Shown here: positions 51,495-63,402 of the stretch, one piece after another
Numbering within the stretch: position 1 is the stretch's first letter
How the letters are laid out: each line of letters begins with the position of its first letter
Assembly (NCBI GenBank): GCA_028554795.2
Contig: CM068828.1
Span: forward strand, 10,930,814-10,994,813
Direction of reading: 5' to 3'
Origin: Sinohyriopsis cumingii
Lineage: Eukaryota > Mollusca > Bivalvia > Unionida > Unionidae
Length of the DNA stretch: 64,000 nt
Program-made: the position numbers and the translations under genes
The notes under the pieces: model-generated
What the model was told of the DNA's origin: nothing
What the model saw: the letters and a program-made list of their open reading frames with translations, nothing else
Database searches by the model: none

Positions 51495-52344
51495 GGAGTA
51501 TCAACACCGTTTACTTGCTGTCTGATATCGTACCGTCGGGGCTTGCAATTAATCCATAATATATGTAATTCCATTGCAAAAATTGCATACATACTTAAAC
51601 TATTCAGTATTTTTGGCACACATCATTATGTGTTTGAATTCAATGGGAAAAATTAACAGCAAAGTTAGGTTAAAAAAGATGAAGCACATGTACAATTCAT
51701 TACGTTCCAGGGTCTATGAACTGTGTCTGTACAAATTTCATACTGCTAAAATTTTCTCATATGCGTTTCCGTGTACATTTATCCATTGCAAATTTACAAC
51801 GACTACAGCAAGAATAATCAACAATTAACACATGCTTTCAGCATGCATATAACGTTTACTTCAGATTTTGTGAATATCGAAAGAAACATGTGAAAACTAC
51901 TATACTAATCATTGCGCAAAGTGCAGGGAATGACTTGCGTTTGTGAGCTTGCTTTTTCATAACGGTAAAATATATTTATAAAACAATAGGAAATTAATAA
52001 CGAGTTTATAAACAAACACCATACCCATGTAAAATCAGAGAACTAAGTGCAGTAGGCCTGCAATGGTCACGAGTCACTTTTATCAATTTTTTAAAGCTGA
52101 ACACATGTACAATTTCATACCCTTTCAATTTCCAGCTAATAAAGTGGACATTATTTACTGGTCAACTGATTGCGTCTAATAACACCACCAAGCCCAGCAC
52201 ACATCATGGCGGCTTTTGTTTTTTGATGTTTATTAAACTGTGAGAATCTTTTATCAACCACTGCATTGTCTGCTGCTTGTGTATGCAGTTAAAGAAGAAA
52301 CACATGTTGGCTATTGTTTGAGCAACGATTGTATGCAGAATTAA

Positions 52345-52490
52345 TTGCTTATAAGTCAGGTCTAACTGCAAACAACATAGACCCTGATCTGCCATCACAT
52401 AATGTGCCAGCAGATCAGATTCTGTGTTTTTTGTTCTAATGATTATTCCTAACAAACTGAAGTTTGCAGTTGGAGCTGACATATGGGAAT
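52345..52490. mobile_element. Palindromic MITE copy
   Basis: TTATAAGTCAGGTCTAACTG, CAAACAACATAGACCCTGAT and CCAGCAGATCAGATTCTGTG fold back on each other; the right part has TTTGCAGTTGGAGCTGAC. Confidence 0.75.
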
Positions 52491-52695
52491 ATATGTTGTA
52501 CCTGACTTTACACTTTCCATCCAGTATTGGAGTAGACTGACTTGTGGGAATATATGTTGTACCTGACTTTACACTTCCCATCCAGTATTGGAGTAGACTG
52601 ACTTGTGGGAATATATATTGTACCTGACTTTACACTTTCCATCCAGTATTGGAGTAGACTGACTTGTGGGAATATATATTGTACCTGATTTTACC
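52470..52695. repeat. 60-bp tandem array, about 3.5 units
   Basis: GGGAATATATGTTGTACCTG then ACTTTACACTTTCCATCCAG and TATTGGAGTAGACTGACTTG, repeated at 60-bp spacing. It begins at the right edge of a MITE copy, whose end appears to be part of the unit. Confidence 0.9.
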
Positions 52696-52949
52696 CTTCC
52701 ACCTTTTTATCATGGGAATAAACTGAAAAATCTGAATAGTAATGGCATGTGTGAAAATAAAGTGTATACGTAAAGTAATGTGTGTAATATTGACCATAAA
52801 GCACCCAGTCGTGCTGATATTTCAGTAGCAAAAATATGTTTATATCTTTGATCATGCTGTAAAATCTGGTTTTAATGCTTTAATATCAAAATTTTACAAT
52901 ATTATTGGTTTGTTTTTCATATTGATAAGTGCATATAAAACAACCCGCA

Positions 52950-54790
52950 CATGACTATTTTCAATCATATGCATTTATGCTTATTATCCAGTATGTTCAA
53001 ATGATGCTAATTCTCCTTCAAATGCTGCAGAAATTATTAAAAATAGAAAAACTTGTGAGCAACATCCCACAAACTGCTAAACAGAATTTGATCAGGTTTG
53101 ACAGAAACTGTTCTGGCTTTCAGTTTGTGTAAATGATGCTGGTTTGCCATCAAATTTAACTACCATTGCTGAAAATAGAAGAAAAAAAATCAAATTACAT
53201 ATAATGAAAATGCAGAATCTGACTGAAGTTGACAGCGAACATCCTTGCTCAAAGCCAATAGCTGCCATTTTTAATAAATTTCACCATTCTTCCAATCTAG
53301 GAAAAGATTTGTTAAAAAAATTATCTGACATTAGCCATTCTTTGGAATAATCAAGATGCTAGGTTGAAATGATGTTTAAATATTCAATTTAGCATTAGGA
53401 GGTGCCACCTGTTAATTCTGTTGCCAAAGTCACTCGTAATTCCAGTTTTTTAATAAAGTCCACCAAAAGTAATATCATTTGCACATAATGAACAAAATGA
53501 TTCGAGAGGGAAGAAAGAAAAGTAGGCCTGCTTTTTTAAGTGGATCTAAGAAGATAGAAATTAAATAAGTTTGAACACATATATAAACAGTATGCTTGAT
53601 CTCTTTCCTTCATTTCGTATACAATTTATTTTTACTTGGAACAGAGTAATCTAGTGTATATCACATAATAGTCACCTACCATATCCAACATAGCATAGTG
53701 TTGGCTGCTACTGTTTACAACGATGATGTTATCAAATCTTGTGTTCCAGCTTTTGACTGAAATCCGTTGATCCATGGATCAGCATCGGATTAATTTGTAT
53801 GCATGTGCAAAATGGCCTAATTTCTCAGTTCGAGTGAGAAATTACATGGCTCATAATGTAATGATTTGTTGATATTAACTAGGTTTTAAGGCACCCAACA
53901 ATGTTTAGCATTAATATCCTTAAAGATTCAGCATTATTTAGGTGATTTGGCATATATGACTTTTTGCATGCAACAGCAGCATTGGGGCTTTAAAAGGCTT
54001 TGAAGTTGCAGAAATTATGTTGTTCTGCCATCAAATATGGCTGCTATTGCTAAAAATAGAAGAAAAAACCTTTCCAACAACCGCTTCTCAAAAACTGCTC
54101 AACTGAATTTGACCAAGTTTGACAAATTGTTCTGGCACATTCTGGGTTTTAGATTTGTTTCACCATCAATTTAGCCACCATTCCTAAAAAAAAGATAAAC
54201 CCTTGAACAACGTCTCATAAGCCATTGAACAGAATTTGACCAAATCTGATAGATGGCATCTTAGCATGAAGGGTTTTCAATTATAAAAAGGTGATGCTGA
54301 TCCTCTGTTAAATATGACTACCATTTTCAAAGTCAAAAAATATTTAAACGACTTTTCCAAAATGGCACAAAAGAATATGACCAAATTCATGAGGCATCCT
54401 GACATTTAGAGCTTTTAGAGTTATGCAGATGCTACTGTTCCACTTACAAATATGACTGTAGTAAATAGAAAAACCTTAAAAACAACTTCCAAAAAATGAC
54501 TGAAAAGAACTCAATCAAGTTTGACAGCATCCTCGTATGAAGGGCTTTCAAACTTACACAAATGATACCTATATAAAATTAAATATGACTTCCACAGCTA
54601 AAAGAAGAAAGAGCTTTAGGTGAATTTTCAAAAACAAGTTAAAAAAAATTACAACATTCTGGTATGAAGGGCTTTCAGTTTATACAAATAATACCAATCT
54701 GCCATCAAATATGGTCCGTTTTTTATTACAACTTCTCGAAAGCCATGCCTTTAAAACAATTTCTCTAAAATGACTTGTTTGTTAAGAAAG
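52950..54790. repeat. Old, highly diverged tandem repeat of about 150-180 bp
   Basis: A series of related phrases recurs in order: GCCATCAAATATGACT, CATTGCTAAAAATAGAAGAA, AACAACTTC, CAAAAACTGCTCAACTGAAT, TTGACCAAGTTTGACA, GGCATGAAGGGCTTTCA and ACACAAATGATGCT. About ten cycles can be followed. Copies differ a lot, unlike the young arrays elsewhere. Frames at 52929-53132 and 53144-53350 are inside it and are not genes. Confidence 0.7.
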
Positions 54791-54924
54791 ACATCTATCA
54801 GTAATAGTACACAAGTATAACATAATTATGAAGTTTCGCATAGAGAATCTCCTTTTCTTAAGTGTGGAATCTTAAACTGTTGTGGGTTTTATTTTAATTC
54901 TTCTTATGAGATCATGATCTATAC

Positions 54925-55030
54925 TGGGTCTAATTAGTAGATCAAAACAACGTAGGTTTTGATCTACTGGCACATTATGTGTCTGCAGTTCAGGGTTGAT
55001 GTTGCTTGCAGTTGGACCTGATTAACATTT
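54925..55030. mobile_element. Palindromic MITE fragment
   Basis: ATCAAAACAACGTAGGTTTT, GATCTACTGGCACATTATGT and TGCTTGCAGTTGGACCTGAT match the family with many changes. Confidence 0.6.
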
Positions 55031-55239
55031 AAGTATATGCAGTATAATAATTTAAATCATGTCAGTACTGGTAGAAAATCAACACAGTTTATGTGTGTGG
55101 ACAGTATTCAGTTTTCATAAAGCTGTTATAATGTGTAAACTTATTTCACAGTGTTCATGCATTATTGAATATTGTATGGATACCAGTAGTTTTTATGAGG
55201 CTGGCTTTCAGCATCAGTGACAGCGTTCATGTTTGGACA

Positions 55240-55655
55240 GTTGTCGTACTTCGATGGACTATGCATTGACAATGTGTCATACTTTGATGACTTGTGTTTT
55301 GCATCGACAATGTGACATACTTCGATGGATTACACTTTGCATTGACAATGCGACATACTTGGGATTGCACTTTGCATTGACAATGTGTCATACTTCGACA
55401 GATTTCACTTTGCATTGACAATGTGTCATACTTCAATGATTTCACTTTGCATTGACAATGTGTCATACTTCAGTGATTTCACTTTGCATTGACAATGTGT
55501 CATACTTCGACAGATTTCACTTTGCATTGACAATGTGACATACTTGGGATTGCACTTTGCATTGACAATGTGTCATACTTCGACAGATTTCACTTTGCAT
55601 TGACAATGTGTCATACTTCAATGATTTCACTTTGCATTGACAATGTGATATCACA
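55240..55655. repeat. 37/38-bp tandem array, about 11 units
   Basis: Unit ACTTTGCATTGACAATGTGT plus CATACTTCAATGATTTC or CATACTTCGACAGATTTC. A block of four variants recurs (near 55315-55440 and 55530-55640), another higher-order duplication. Confidence 0.93.
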
Positions 55656-55829
55656 CCAATAATTGTCATGCTGGATCACATTAGTCATTCTGTTTTAAAA
55701 GTCTTGCTTTGTGCATATTCTGTCTTATCAAAACATTTTAAATTAAAATTTGTAACCTCAAAATTATTAGTGAAATTAGTAGAGTTGTTATAGAAGATGC
55801 ACTTTATGAATTAAAGTTGAATACTTAAA

Positions 55830-56365
55830 GTATGAAGTAAGTAACCCAGGTGCTTCAGGTATGAATTAAGTAACCCAAGTGTTTCACGTATGAATTAAGT
55901 AACTCATGTGCTTCAGGTATGAATTAAGTAACTCAAGTGCTTCAGGTATGAATGAAGTAACACAAGTGTTTCAGGTATGAATTAAGTAACTGAAGTGCTT
56001 CAAGTATGGATTACGTAACTCGAGTGCTTTAGGTATGAATTAAGTAACTCAAGTGCTTCAGGTATGAATGAAGTAACTGAAGTGCTTCAAGTATGGATTA
56101 AGTAACTCCAGTGGTTTGAGTATGAATTAAGTAATTCATTGATTCAAGTATGAATTAGGTTTTTGTGTGCTTCAAGTGTGAATTAAAATGAGCATTTCAA
56201 ATGTGAATTAAGTAATTTGAATGCCTTGAGTATGAATTCAGTAACTCATTGCTTCAGGTATGAATTCAGTAACTCTGTGCTTCAAGTATGAGTTAAGTAC
56301 CTTGAGTGCTTTGCATATGAATTAAGTAACTCAAGTGCTTCAGGTATGAAATAAGGAATTTTTCA
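55830..56365. repeat. 29-bp tandem array, about 18 units
   Basis: Unit CAGGTATGAATTAAGTAACT plus CAAGTGCTT, with diverged units in the middle (56110-56230). Confidence 0.93.
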
Positions 56366-56844
56366 GGATAATCTATAGTTTAGAGCTTTATATCAGGCCT
56401 GAATTTCTTCATTGCATTTAAATTTATCCGTATGTTAGTTCGAACTGCCATTGTAAATCAGGAATTTGGATAATTTTCTGAATCTGTTTGTTACACAATT
56501 GAAGGTACTGTTCTGATTTTTTTTTTTATATTTAAGAATTTCTGCTGCTGAATTATCCATTAAAGATTAATTCTGCCTAACATGCAAATATCATGATGAA
56601 TCAATAAAATCATGAAACTTCTTAAAGTTTGTACCTTTTTTGGCAGTATTTATCTTCAAAAACAACTGAGAGTCAGTTTAGACAATTTCAATTGTGTACC
56701 ATGTTGAGATGTTTTTCAAACATATAAAGAATGATGGAATGATTTGATGTTTCTATAAAGTCTTTGCAAAGTAAGTCTTTAAACTATGTTGACAATGTGG
56801 GTCTGTAACCATAATATTGCTTACTGTGCTACCATATGTATTCA

Positions 56845-57050
56845 TCAACAAGTCGAGTCAAGCTGCAAACAACAAAGATCCTGATCTGCCATAGCATAAT
56901 GCGCTAGTACATCAGGGTCTATGTTGTTTGTTGTAGTGACTACCCCTAACAAACTGCAAAGACCAAGATCTGGAGGAACATTAAGTAATGGCAGATCTGT
57001 GTCTGTGTAGTTTTCAGTTGGATGTGTCTTATAAGCGAGTATATATGATA
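56845..57050. mobile_element. Palindromic MITE, full-length-looking copy
   Basis: CAAACAACAAAGATCCTGAT with GTACATCAGGGTCTATGTTG as one fold-back, CAAAGACCAAGATCTGGAGG with GGCAGATCTGTGTCTGTGTA as the second. Closest in layout to the copy at 45266. Confidence 0.75.
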
Positions 57051-59895
57051 TATAGTTTTATTCTTTCACTATAAATTTTGTCTTCCAGAATATAATTTGT
57101 TAATTTATGTATCTTACAAAGTGCCTTTTTGACTGCTTTGAATTCTGCCTTGGGTTTTTTTAACGTGGTTTGTAAGTACATATTTGCCAGAAGATAACCG
57201 TCCACTGTTATTTCAAGATCTGAATCAGGAAATGGGCTTACTTTGCATGCATCTGTTTAAAGTGATAATTTACTTAAATCTTGCTGCTGTGCCTTTTTAT
57301 CCACAATACATTGGAACTTCATGTATTACTTGCATATTGTTGTTGTTTTGTATATTACTTTGAATATGATTACTTGTAAAATGTTATATTTAATTTCTTC
57401 AAAATTTGATATTTTGAAATACTATGCATTCACTGTTTCTTCATAGCATACCATTTATGTTTGATTTTTCATTGGGTACCGATATTGTTGATTTCATGGT
57501 TCATCCGACAATGAATTTTACGACTAAATGAACTATGATTCTTTTGTGAAAACACTCTTCCACTCCACGACTGTAAACATTGATGAAATGTCCATTGTAT
57601 GCCCAACCACAAAAATAAAAATCCTGGAAAATAAAGATTCATTTCCAATTCTGAAAGCAAAAGATTCTAATTATCCATTGGGTTTCATGAATCTCATTTA
57701 CAAATGTAAGAGTCAGTTTATTACACGATAAAAGTTCTGATTTTATTTTACCAAGCCACAAATTAGTGTCTAGTGAAATGACTGTGAAATACATTCAGAT
57801 GTCTCAATCTTTAAGCTGTTCCTTTGTATGATGTGATGGTGTCATTTATGATGTCGTATGTATTACATATATGAAAATTATGGGTGTATTAACATAAATA
57901 ACATAGTAGTCATGTGATAAAAATGAATTCGCACTAGCCAAAGGTTTAAGCACTCCAATATTTCTTTAAAATATGTATGGATTGCTGTACACTATCTTAA
58001 ACTACTTATTGTTCAGCATCAATCTCCATGTAAGGTTAGTACATAGAAATGTAGGGGAGAAAGTACCCTGTCATTAATTGTCCATATAGAATAGGTGAGT
58101 GAACATTTAACTGTTGATCGAATTTGTACACGCTGAAAATCCTAGACTCTTGTACAAGTACAGAAAGGTGTGTGTTGGTGAGCGAAGATTTTAGACTGAC
58201 ACGCTATGAGATCACTTCAACCATGTCATTTATATCCAGTGTCAAAGTTCATATTGCTATGATACGCTGAAATATAACATGACATCATATCAACAATATC
58301 ATAATGTAAAGTTTATGTTGTTTTAAACTGTGCAGGAGGCATTGAATGTATGAGTGTACATCATTAAATATAGTATGCTTAAGGTCAACAGCTGCATTAA
58401 TAAATCTTGTAAATTTTCTTACAGTTTTGGATTTGCACAAGTATAAGCACAATATCGCAACATTTTTTTCTTTCTTTAAGACCGCTGCTCATGATTACCT
58501 TAGCCCAGTTTATAAAAGTGCTTGGACTAAGTTGTCTACTTCACACGTTTTTAAAAGTGCTTGGACCATGCACAGCTATGTTATCAGAAGCCACAAGTGT
58601 CTACTTGATGAGTTTTTTTTATAAAAAAATCCATTAAAGATGTGACAGTTGATACAGCTTACTTTTAAAATTCATTTTGTTTCCCGTTTGAATCTGTTTT
58701 AAAATCCTTGTTTCTGACAAGTTTAACCTTTCTTGGTTTCACAGAACAACTCATTTTTTGAGTGTCAAGATCTTGGTAGCAGATAATGTATTCTGTTGTT
58801 GTTAGTATTCAGCAGTGTGGTCATAGATGTTAGTGTTTAATTTTAAACTTTGAATTTAAAATCAGATAGCAGATAATATATTCTGTTGTTGTTAGTATTC
58901 AGCAGTGTGGTCATAGATGTTAGTGTTTAATTTTAAACTTTGAATTTAAAATCAGAGTTTGTCATATTTTAAGAAAAAAGATTGGTTTCTAATGACAATA
59001 CGTTTTGTAACTCTTTGTTATTAAAGACTGATGTAGGTTCAAAGTATCATTCTACAATTTCCTATGCAGTTGGTATTTTCCCTGTATGTTGTGAAAGTTA
59101 AACCGATTCTATTTTACATACAAACCACATTAAACATTTATTTACAGAAATAATTGAGGCATTTTTAATTGAGTCTTTGCACATTGTAGTATGCTTACAA
59201 TTAGCTAATACTAGTATTTTTCTGTAATAATTTAGTTCATATTGTAATGTTTGAGTAATAAATCAAATGAAGCAGAAACTTGTAGGAATTATTTTTATTA
59301 AAATGATGTTTAAAATGTTACAGTGGCATTCAGTTGCCATTTTTGCAGAGTAATTTTTCATAGACTGCTTTCACATATATTGTTTGACTGTAACCCAATT
59401 TTGGAATTTTATTGTGAAATGAATGAGAATTAAATGACCAGTCTGTGACATGGCAAACATGGTGGCCAGTGACTTATGTAAACCTCAGAGAAACTTTCAA
59501 ATGCTGTTTAGTCATACTGAATCAAGCATCTAGAAGTTGTTACTTTAAGAATAGAAAATGGCAACTTAAGTACGTAAGGTATGTCTTGTTTATTACTCAG
59601 ATATAATCATATCAGCCAAATTATTGCAGAAAAGTATATGTATCAGCTGATCTTGAAAATACTCTATATACTTATAAGAGCTATTTAAAATATGAGTTAG
59701 CTCCCTTTCCCTTAAAGCTTTATTGCAATGTGTATAGTTTAGAAGCAGGGATCAGCTTAAATAAAGGATTACAAATAATAAAATTATGAAATGCATGGAG
59801 ACAGTAATAAGGCATGCAAAAGAGAATGATGTTAACAAAGATAAAAAATGTATAGGTAACCACTTGCTGGTTTAGAAGTTGAATATCACAGATTT
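57051..59895. other. Intergenic DNA with one recent duplication
   Basis: AT-rich DNA. A segment of about 87 bp beginning AGCAGATAATGTATTCTGTT (about 58779) is followed at once by a near-identical copy (to about 58955). Frames at 57469-57731 on both strands and at 58346-58624 have no recognisable domain. Confidence 0.5.
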
Positions 59896-59899
59896 TATA

Positions 59900-61085
59900 T
59901 ACAGTGGAACCCCACTATAATGTGATGATTGGGGTCCAAAAAATTGGATCGTGTTAATAGCGGGGTCATGTTAATGCTGGGTTTTGATAGTATTTTCCTT
60001 TTTTCAGAGAACAACTTATTGGCACATATACATGTATTCACGTCTAATGTATATCATGAATAGGGTATCAACACCGTTTACTATCGTGCCGTTATGGCAT
60101 GCATTTCATCCATAATGCATGTAATTCCATTGAAAAATTGCACACAGATTTAAATATTCAGTAATTTTGTCTCAGATCATGTGTCTGAATTAAACATATA
60201 ATATATAGCATGAACAGAGTATTAACACCGTTTTCTTGCCATCTGATATCATACCATCGGGGTTTGAAGTTAATTCGTAATACATGTAATTTCATTGCAA
60301 AAATTGCATACATATTTAAACTATTCAATAATTTTGTCATAGATCATTATGAGTCTGAATTTCAATGGGAAAAATAAACAGCAAAATTAGGTTAAGAAAG
60401 ACAAAGCACATGTACAGTTCATCACCAGTATGTTCCAGGTTCTATGAATGGTGTCTGTACAAATTTCATACTGCTAAAATTTTCTCATATGTGTTTACGT
60501 GTACATTTATCCATTGTAAATTTTCAATAATTAACACTTGTATGCTTATTCATTTGAATGACTACAGCAAGAATAATTAACAATCAACACATGCTTTCAA
60601 CATGCATATAACTTTTACTTTAGATTTTGTGAATATCGAAAGAAACGTGTGAAAACTACTATACTAATCATTGCACAAAGTGCAGAAAACGACTTGGCAT
60701 TTGTGAACTTGCTTTTCCATAACGGTAAAATATTTTAATAAAAAATAGGAAATTAATAACAAGTTCATAAACAAACACCATATACATGTAAAACCAGATA
60801 ACTATGTGCAGTGGGCCTGCAATGGTCATGAGTCACTTTTATAAAAAAAAATTTAAGCTGAACGCATGCACAATTTCATACCCTATCAGTTAACCAGCTA
60901 ATAAAGTGGACATTATTTACTGGTCAACTGATTGCATCTAATAACACCGCTAAGCCCAGCAAACATGTTGGCAGTTTTTATTTTTTGATGTTTATTAAAT
61001 TGGGAGAATCTTGTATCAACCACCGCATTATCTGCTGCTTGGTTGTGTATGCATTTAAAGAAGAAACACATGTTGGCTGTTGTTT
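59900..61085. mobile_element. Dispersed repeat copy B, uninterrupted
   Basis: Begins CAGTGGAACCCCACTATAAT and aligns with copy A across its length, including TGGCACATATACATGTATTC, ATATCGAAAGAAAC and GTGGACATTATTTACTGGTC. It lacks the hAT insertion and preserves the empty site. Minus-strand frames near 60913-61292 run beyond its right edge and differ between copies. Confidence 0.8.
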
Positions 61086-61489
61086 CATGCCGGCCAGCAT
61101 ATCTGGTGGAGGAAGAAGTTGGAAGACCCCAGGAGGGACTACCGACCCCCAGATTTCCCACATACCCACTTTAGCTGAGTCCATGGTTTGATTCCATGTG
61201 GACAGATGTGAGATGTCAGTGATCTGTAAAGGCAATTGCCTTAGACCACTCAGTCCACCATGGTCCCACCTATACTGTTTTCCAATGTGCATGTTCTACA
61301 CATTTAGATAACATAATTTAAGATGACTTTGTTTTAACTAACATCATTCATGTAATACAACCTTTGAGAGATTTCATCACCTCATCGTAAATGTTGCTTA
61401 AATGTTGTAAGATTACTAATGCGGTATTTTTGTGTCTGTTAACAGTATTACACATATTAATAGTTACAATGTATTCAGCTCAGGTTAGG

Positions 61490-61625
61490 TTTGGTTTGGT
61501 GTTATATGGCACAACAACACATGTAGGTTATTTAATGCTTAGGCAGTTAGAGTAAAGTACCTTGCCCAGGGACACACCAAGCCAGCCGGCCCTGGCTGAT
61601 CTTAGGCTCAGGTATCCGTCAGATG
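61490..61625. mobile_element. Fragment of an unclassified dispersed repeat
   Basis: GGTTTGGTTTGGTGTTATAT, then ACCTTGCCCAGGGACACACC and a GC-richer stretch. It looks unlike its AT-rich surroundings and resembles a SINE-type body, but no second copy in the window confirms it. Confidence 0.3.
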
Positions 61626-61754
61626 ATGTCCACTATATATTGTCGATAATATTCAGTGAATAACTTGTTTAATTCTTGTAAATTTGTGGTTTACTGTTAT
61701 TTATTTGTTCATATTTAATGAACACCAAACTGTAAATTATAACAAAATGTTGAT

Positions 61755-62235
61755 CCTGATCTACTGCAGCATAATGTGCTAACAAATCGGGGTCTGAGAT
61801 GTAGCATAATGTGCTAACAAATCAGGGTCTGGTCTGTAGCATAATGTGCTAACAAATCAGGGTCTGGTCTGTAGTATAATGTGCTAACAAATCGGGGTCT
61901 GGTCTGTAGCATAATGTGCTAACAAATCGGGGTCTGGTCTGTAGCATAATGTGCTAACAAATCGGGGTCTGGTCTGTAGCATAATGTGCTAACAAATCGG
62001 GGTCTGGTCTGTAGCATAATGTGCTAACAAATCGGGGTCTGGTCTGTAGTATAATGTGCTAACAAATCAGGGTCTGGTCTGTAGCATAATGTGCTAACAA
62101 ATCAGGGTCTGGTCTGTAGCATAATGTGCTAACAAATCAGGGTCTGGTCTGTAGCATAATGTGCTAACAAATCAGGGTCTGGTCTGTAGCATAATGTGCT
62201 AACAAATCAGGGTCTGAGATGTTGGTTGGTTGTAC
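61755..62235. repeat. 35-bp array expanded from a palindromic MITE, about 12 units
   Basis: Unit TCTGTAGCATAATGTGCTAA plus CAAATCGGGGTCTGG, with GTAG at 61871 and 61906 giving a 35-bp period. The first unit follows GATCCTGATCTACTGCAGCA, the normal left arm of the MITE family, so the array grew from the loop and right arm of a MITE copy. Confidence 0.93.
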
Positions 62236-62985
62236 TAGGATATTGCCAAACAGGATAGAGCCTGATCAGTAAGTGGATTATGTAATGCTAGATCTGGGTC
62301 AACATGTGTATTTTGATACGTGTTATGCATGTGTTAATACAACATTAGATGAATCTGTTTTTGAGACATGAGTGAAAATTACAATGTGGATCACAAAATA
62401 AATTGACAAAATAAATCAATTATAGATTTTGTTTCTTTTTTCTCTTTGTGTGCGTGTGTGCATGCATCCATGGTTCTTTTAGTTCATGCATATGTCTGTG
62501 GAATATGCAAATGTAGATACAACTGGTTTCCAGATTAGAATAATAAGCATGTAACGAAAGTCAGACTTTATACACTTACTGACATTGTGATTTAGACAAC
62601 ATAAACGTTGTCAGGTGTGGTACACCCAATACAAAGATATTCATATTATGTTTCAATTTGCTTATATATACATTCATTAATTAATCACTTTCATACATTC
62701 AAACCAACATGGATGTAGTATTTATGTATGTCATGGATAGATTCAGATTCTGTTTTCAAAGATGGTTGAAGCTTGAAAGGTATGGTTCATTTAACTTAAA
62801 ACGGCAACATTGCTGTCCAGTAACATTGAAATGTACAGTACCACTACTGGAAAAAGGCATTTTGGTCAAACTCCCTCCAGATCTAGCATGTGTGTGCATG
62901 CCCATCTATCTACTTATATGTATGTATGTAGTGATATGCTGCTACTTCTAATATCTTCTGATCAGCTCACAAAATGTTGTATGAC

Positions 62986-63062
62986 TACAATGTAAGACAT
63001 AGCACATACTGTTTTTGTTTAAGTACTAAACAAAAATATCGGGTGATGTGTCTTACATTGTA
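62986..63062. repeat. Nested palindrome (two-tier foldback)
   Basis: The outer arms TACAATGTAAGACA (62986-62999) and TGTCTTACATTGTA (63049-63062) are exact reverse complements. Within lies a second exact pair, TTTTTGTTTA (63012-63021) and TAAACAAAAA (63027-63036), around GTAC. This would fold as a long hairpin with internal bulges, and could be a small MITE. Confidence 0.85.
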
Positions 63063-63393
63063 TGACTATAGTTGAGTGTAGCCATTTTGAGATATCCCCT
63101 CGAACATCGAAATGCTCGTTACCCGTTCGCATATTTTGTACAACAATACAAGATTTTAAAATTAAATTACCTGCACAAACATTTGAAGATGGGAATAATA
63201 TATTCGGGTAGGTTTGTCATGACTGATCATATTGTTTAATATTATGTTAAATTAGAAGAATTAAAACACGGATTAGTGTGTATTACTGTCATGATTTCAT
63301 TTTCCATCAGCATGGTCAATTTGGATGGCTGATTGATTGCAATACCCACCAATCCATGCTTGTTTACCAGAATGCTTACACATGCCTAACTTG

Positions 63394-63402
63394 TATATAA
63401 AG
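63394..63402 (+). promoter_or_regulatory. Possible TATA box
   Basis: TATATAAAG followed by GC-richer DNA and, about 25-30 bp on, CCAAGTCAGAGACAGA, then a purine-rich stretch (63421-63560). The arrangement suits a TATA-type core promoter or the U3/R border of an LTR. No downstream ORF confirms either. Confidence 0.25.

Larger units (their letters stand above)
49887..52322. mobile_element. Dispersed repeat copy A, interrupted by a hAT element
   Basis: The left end CAGTGGAACCCAACCATAAC and following text (GGGGTCCAAAAAATTGGATT, AGCATGAAGAGAGTATC) align with copy B at 59900. Homology resumes right of the hAT insertion (51503-52322) down to GAAGAAACACATGTTGGCTA. Excluding the insert, the copy is about 1.1 kb. 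The TA-CAGTGGAACC start resembles pogo/Tc1-type termini; no transposase was recognised. Confidence 0.8.

Noticed and set aside
62709-62995. Short frames at right edge as a new gene
   Set aside because: Two overlapping frames, low complexity, no domain or splice evidence.
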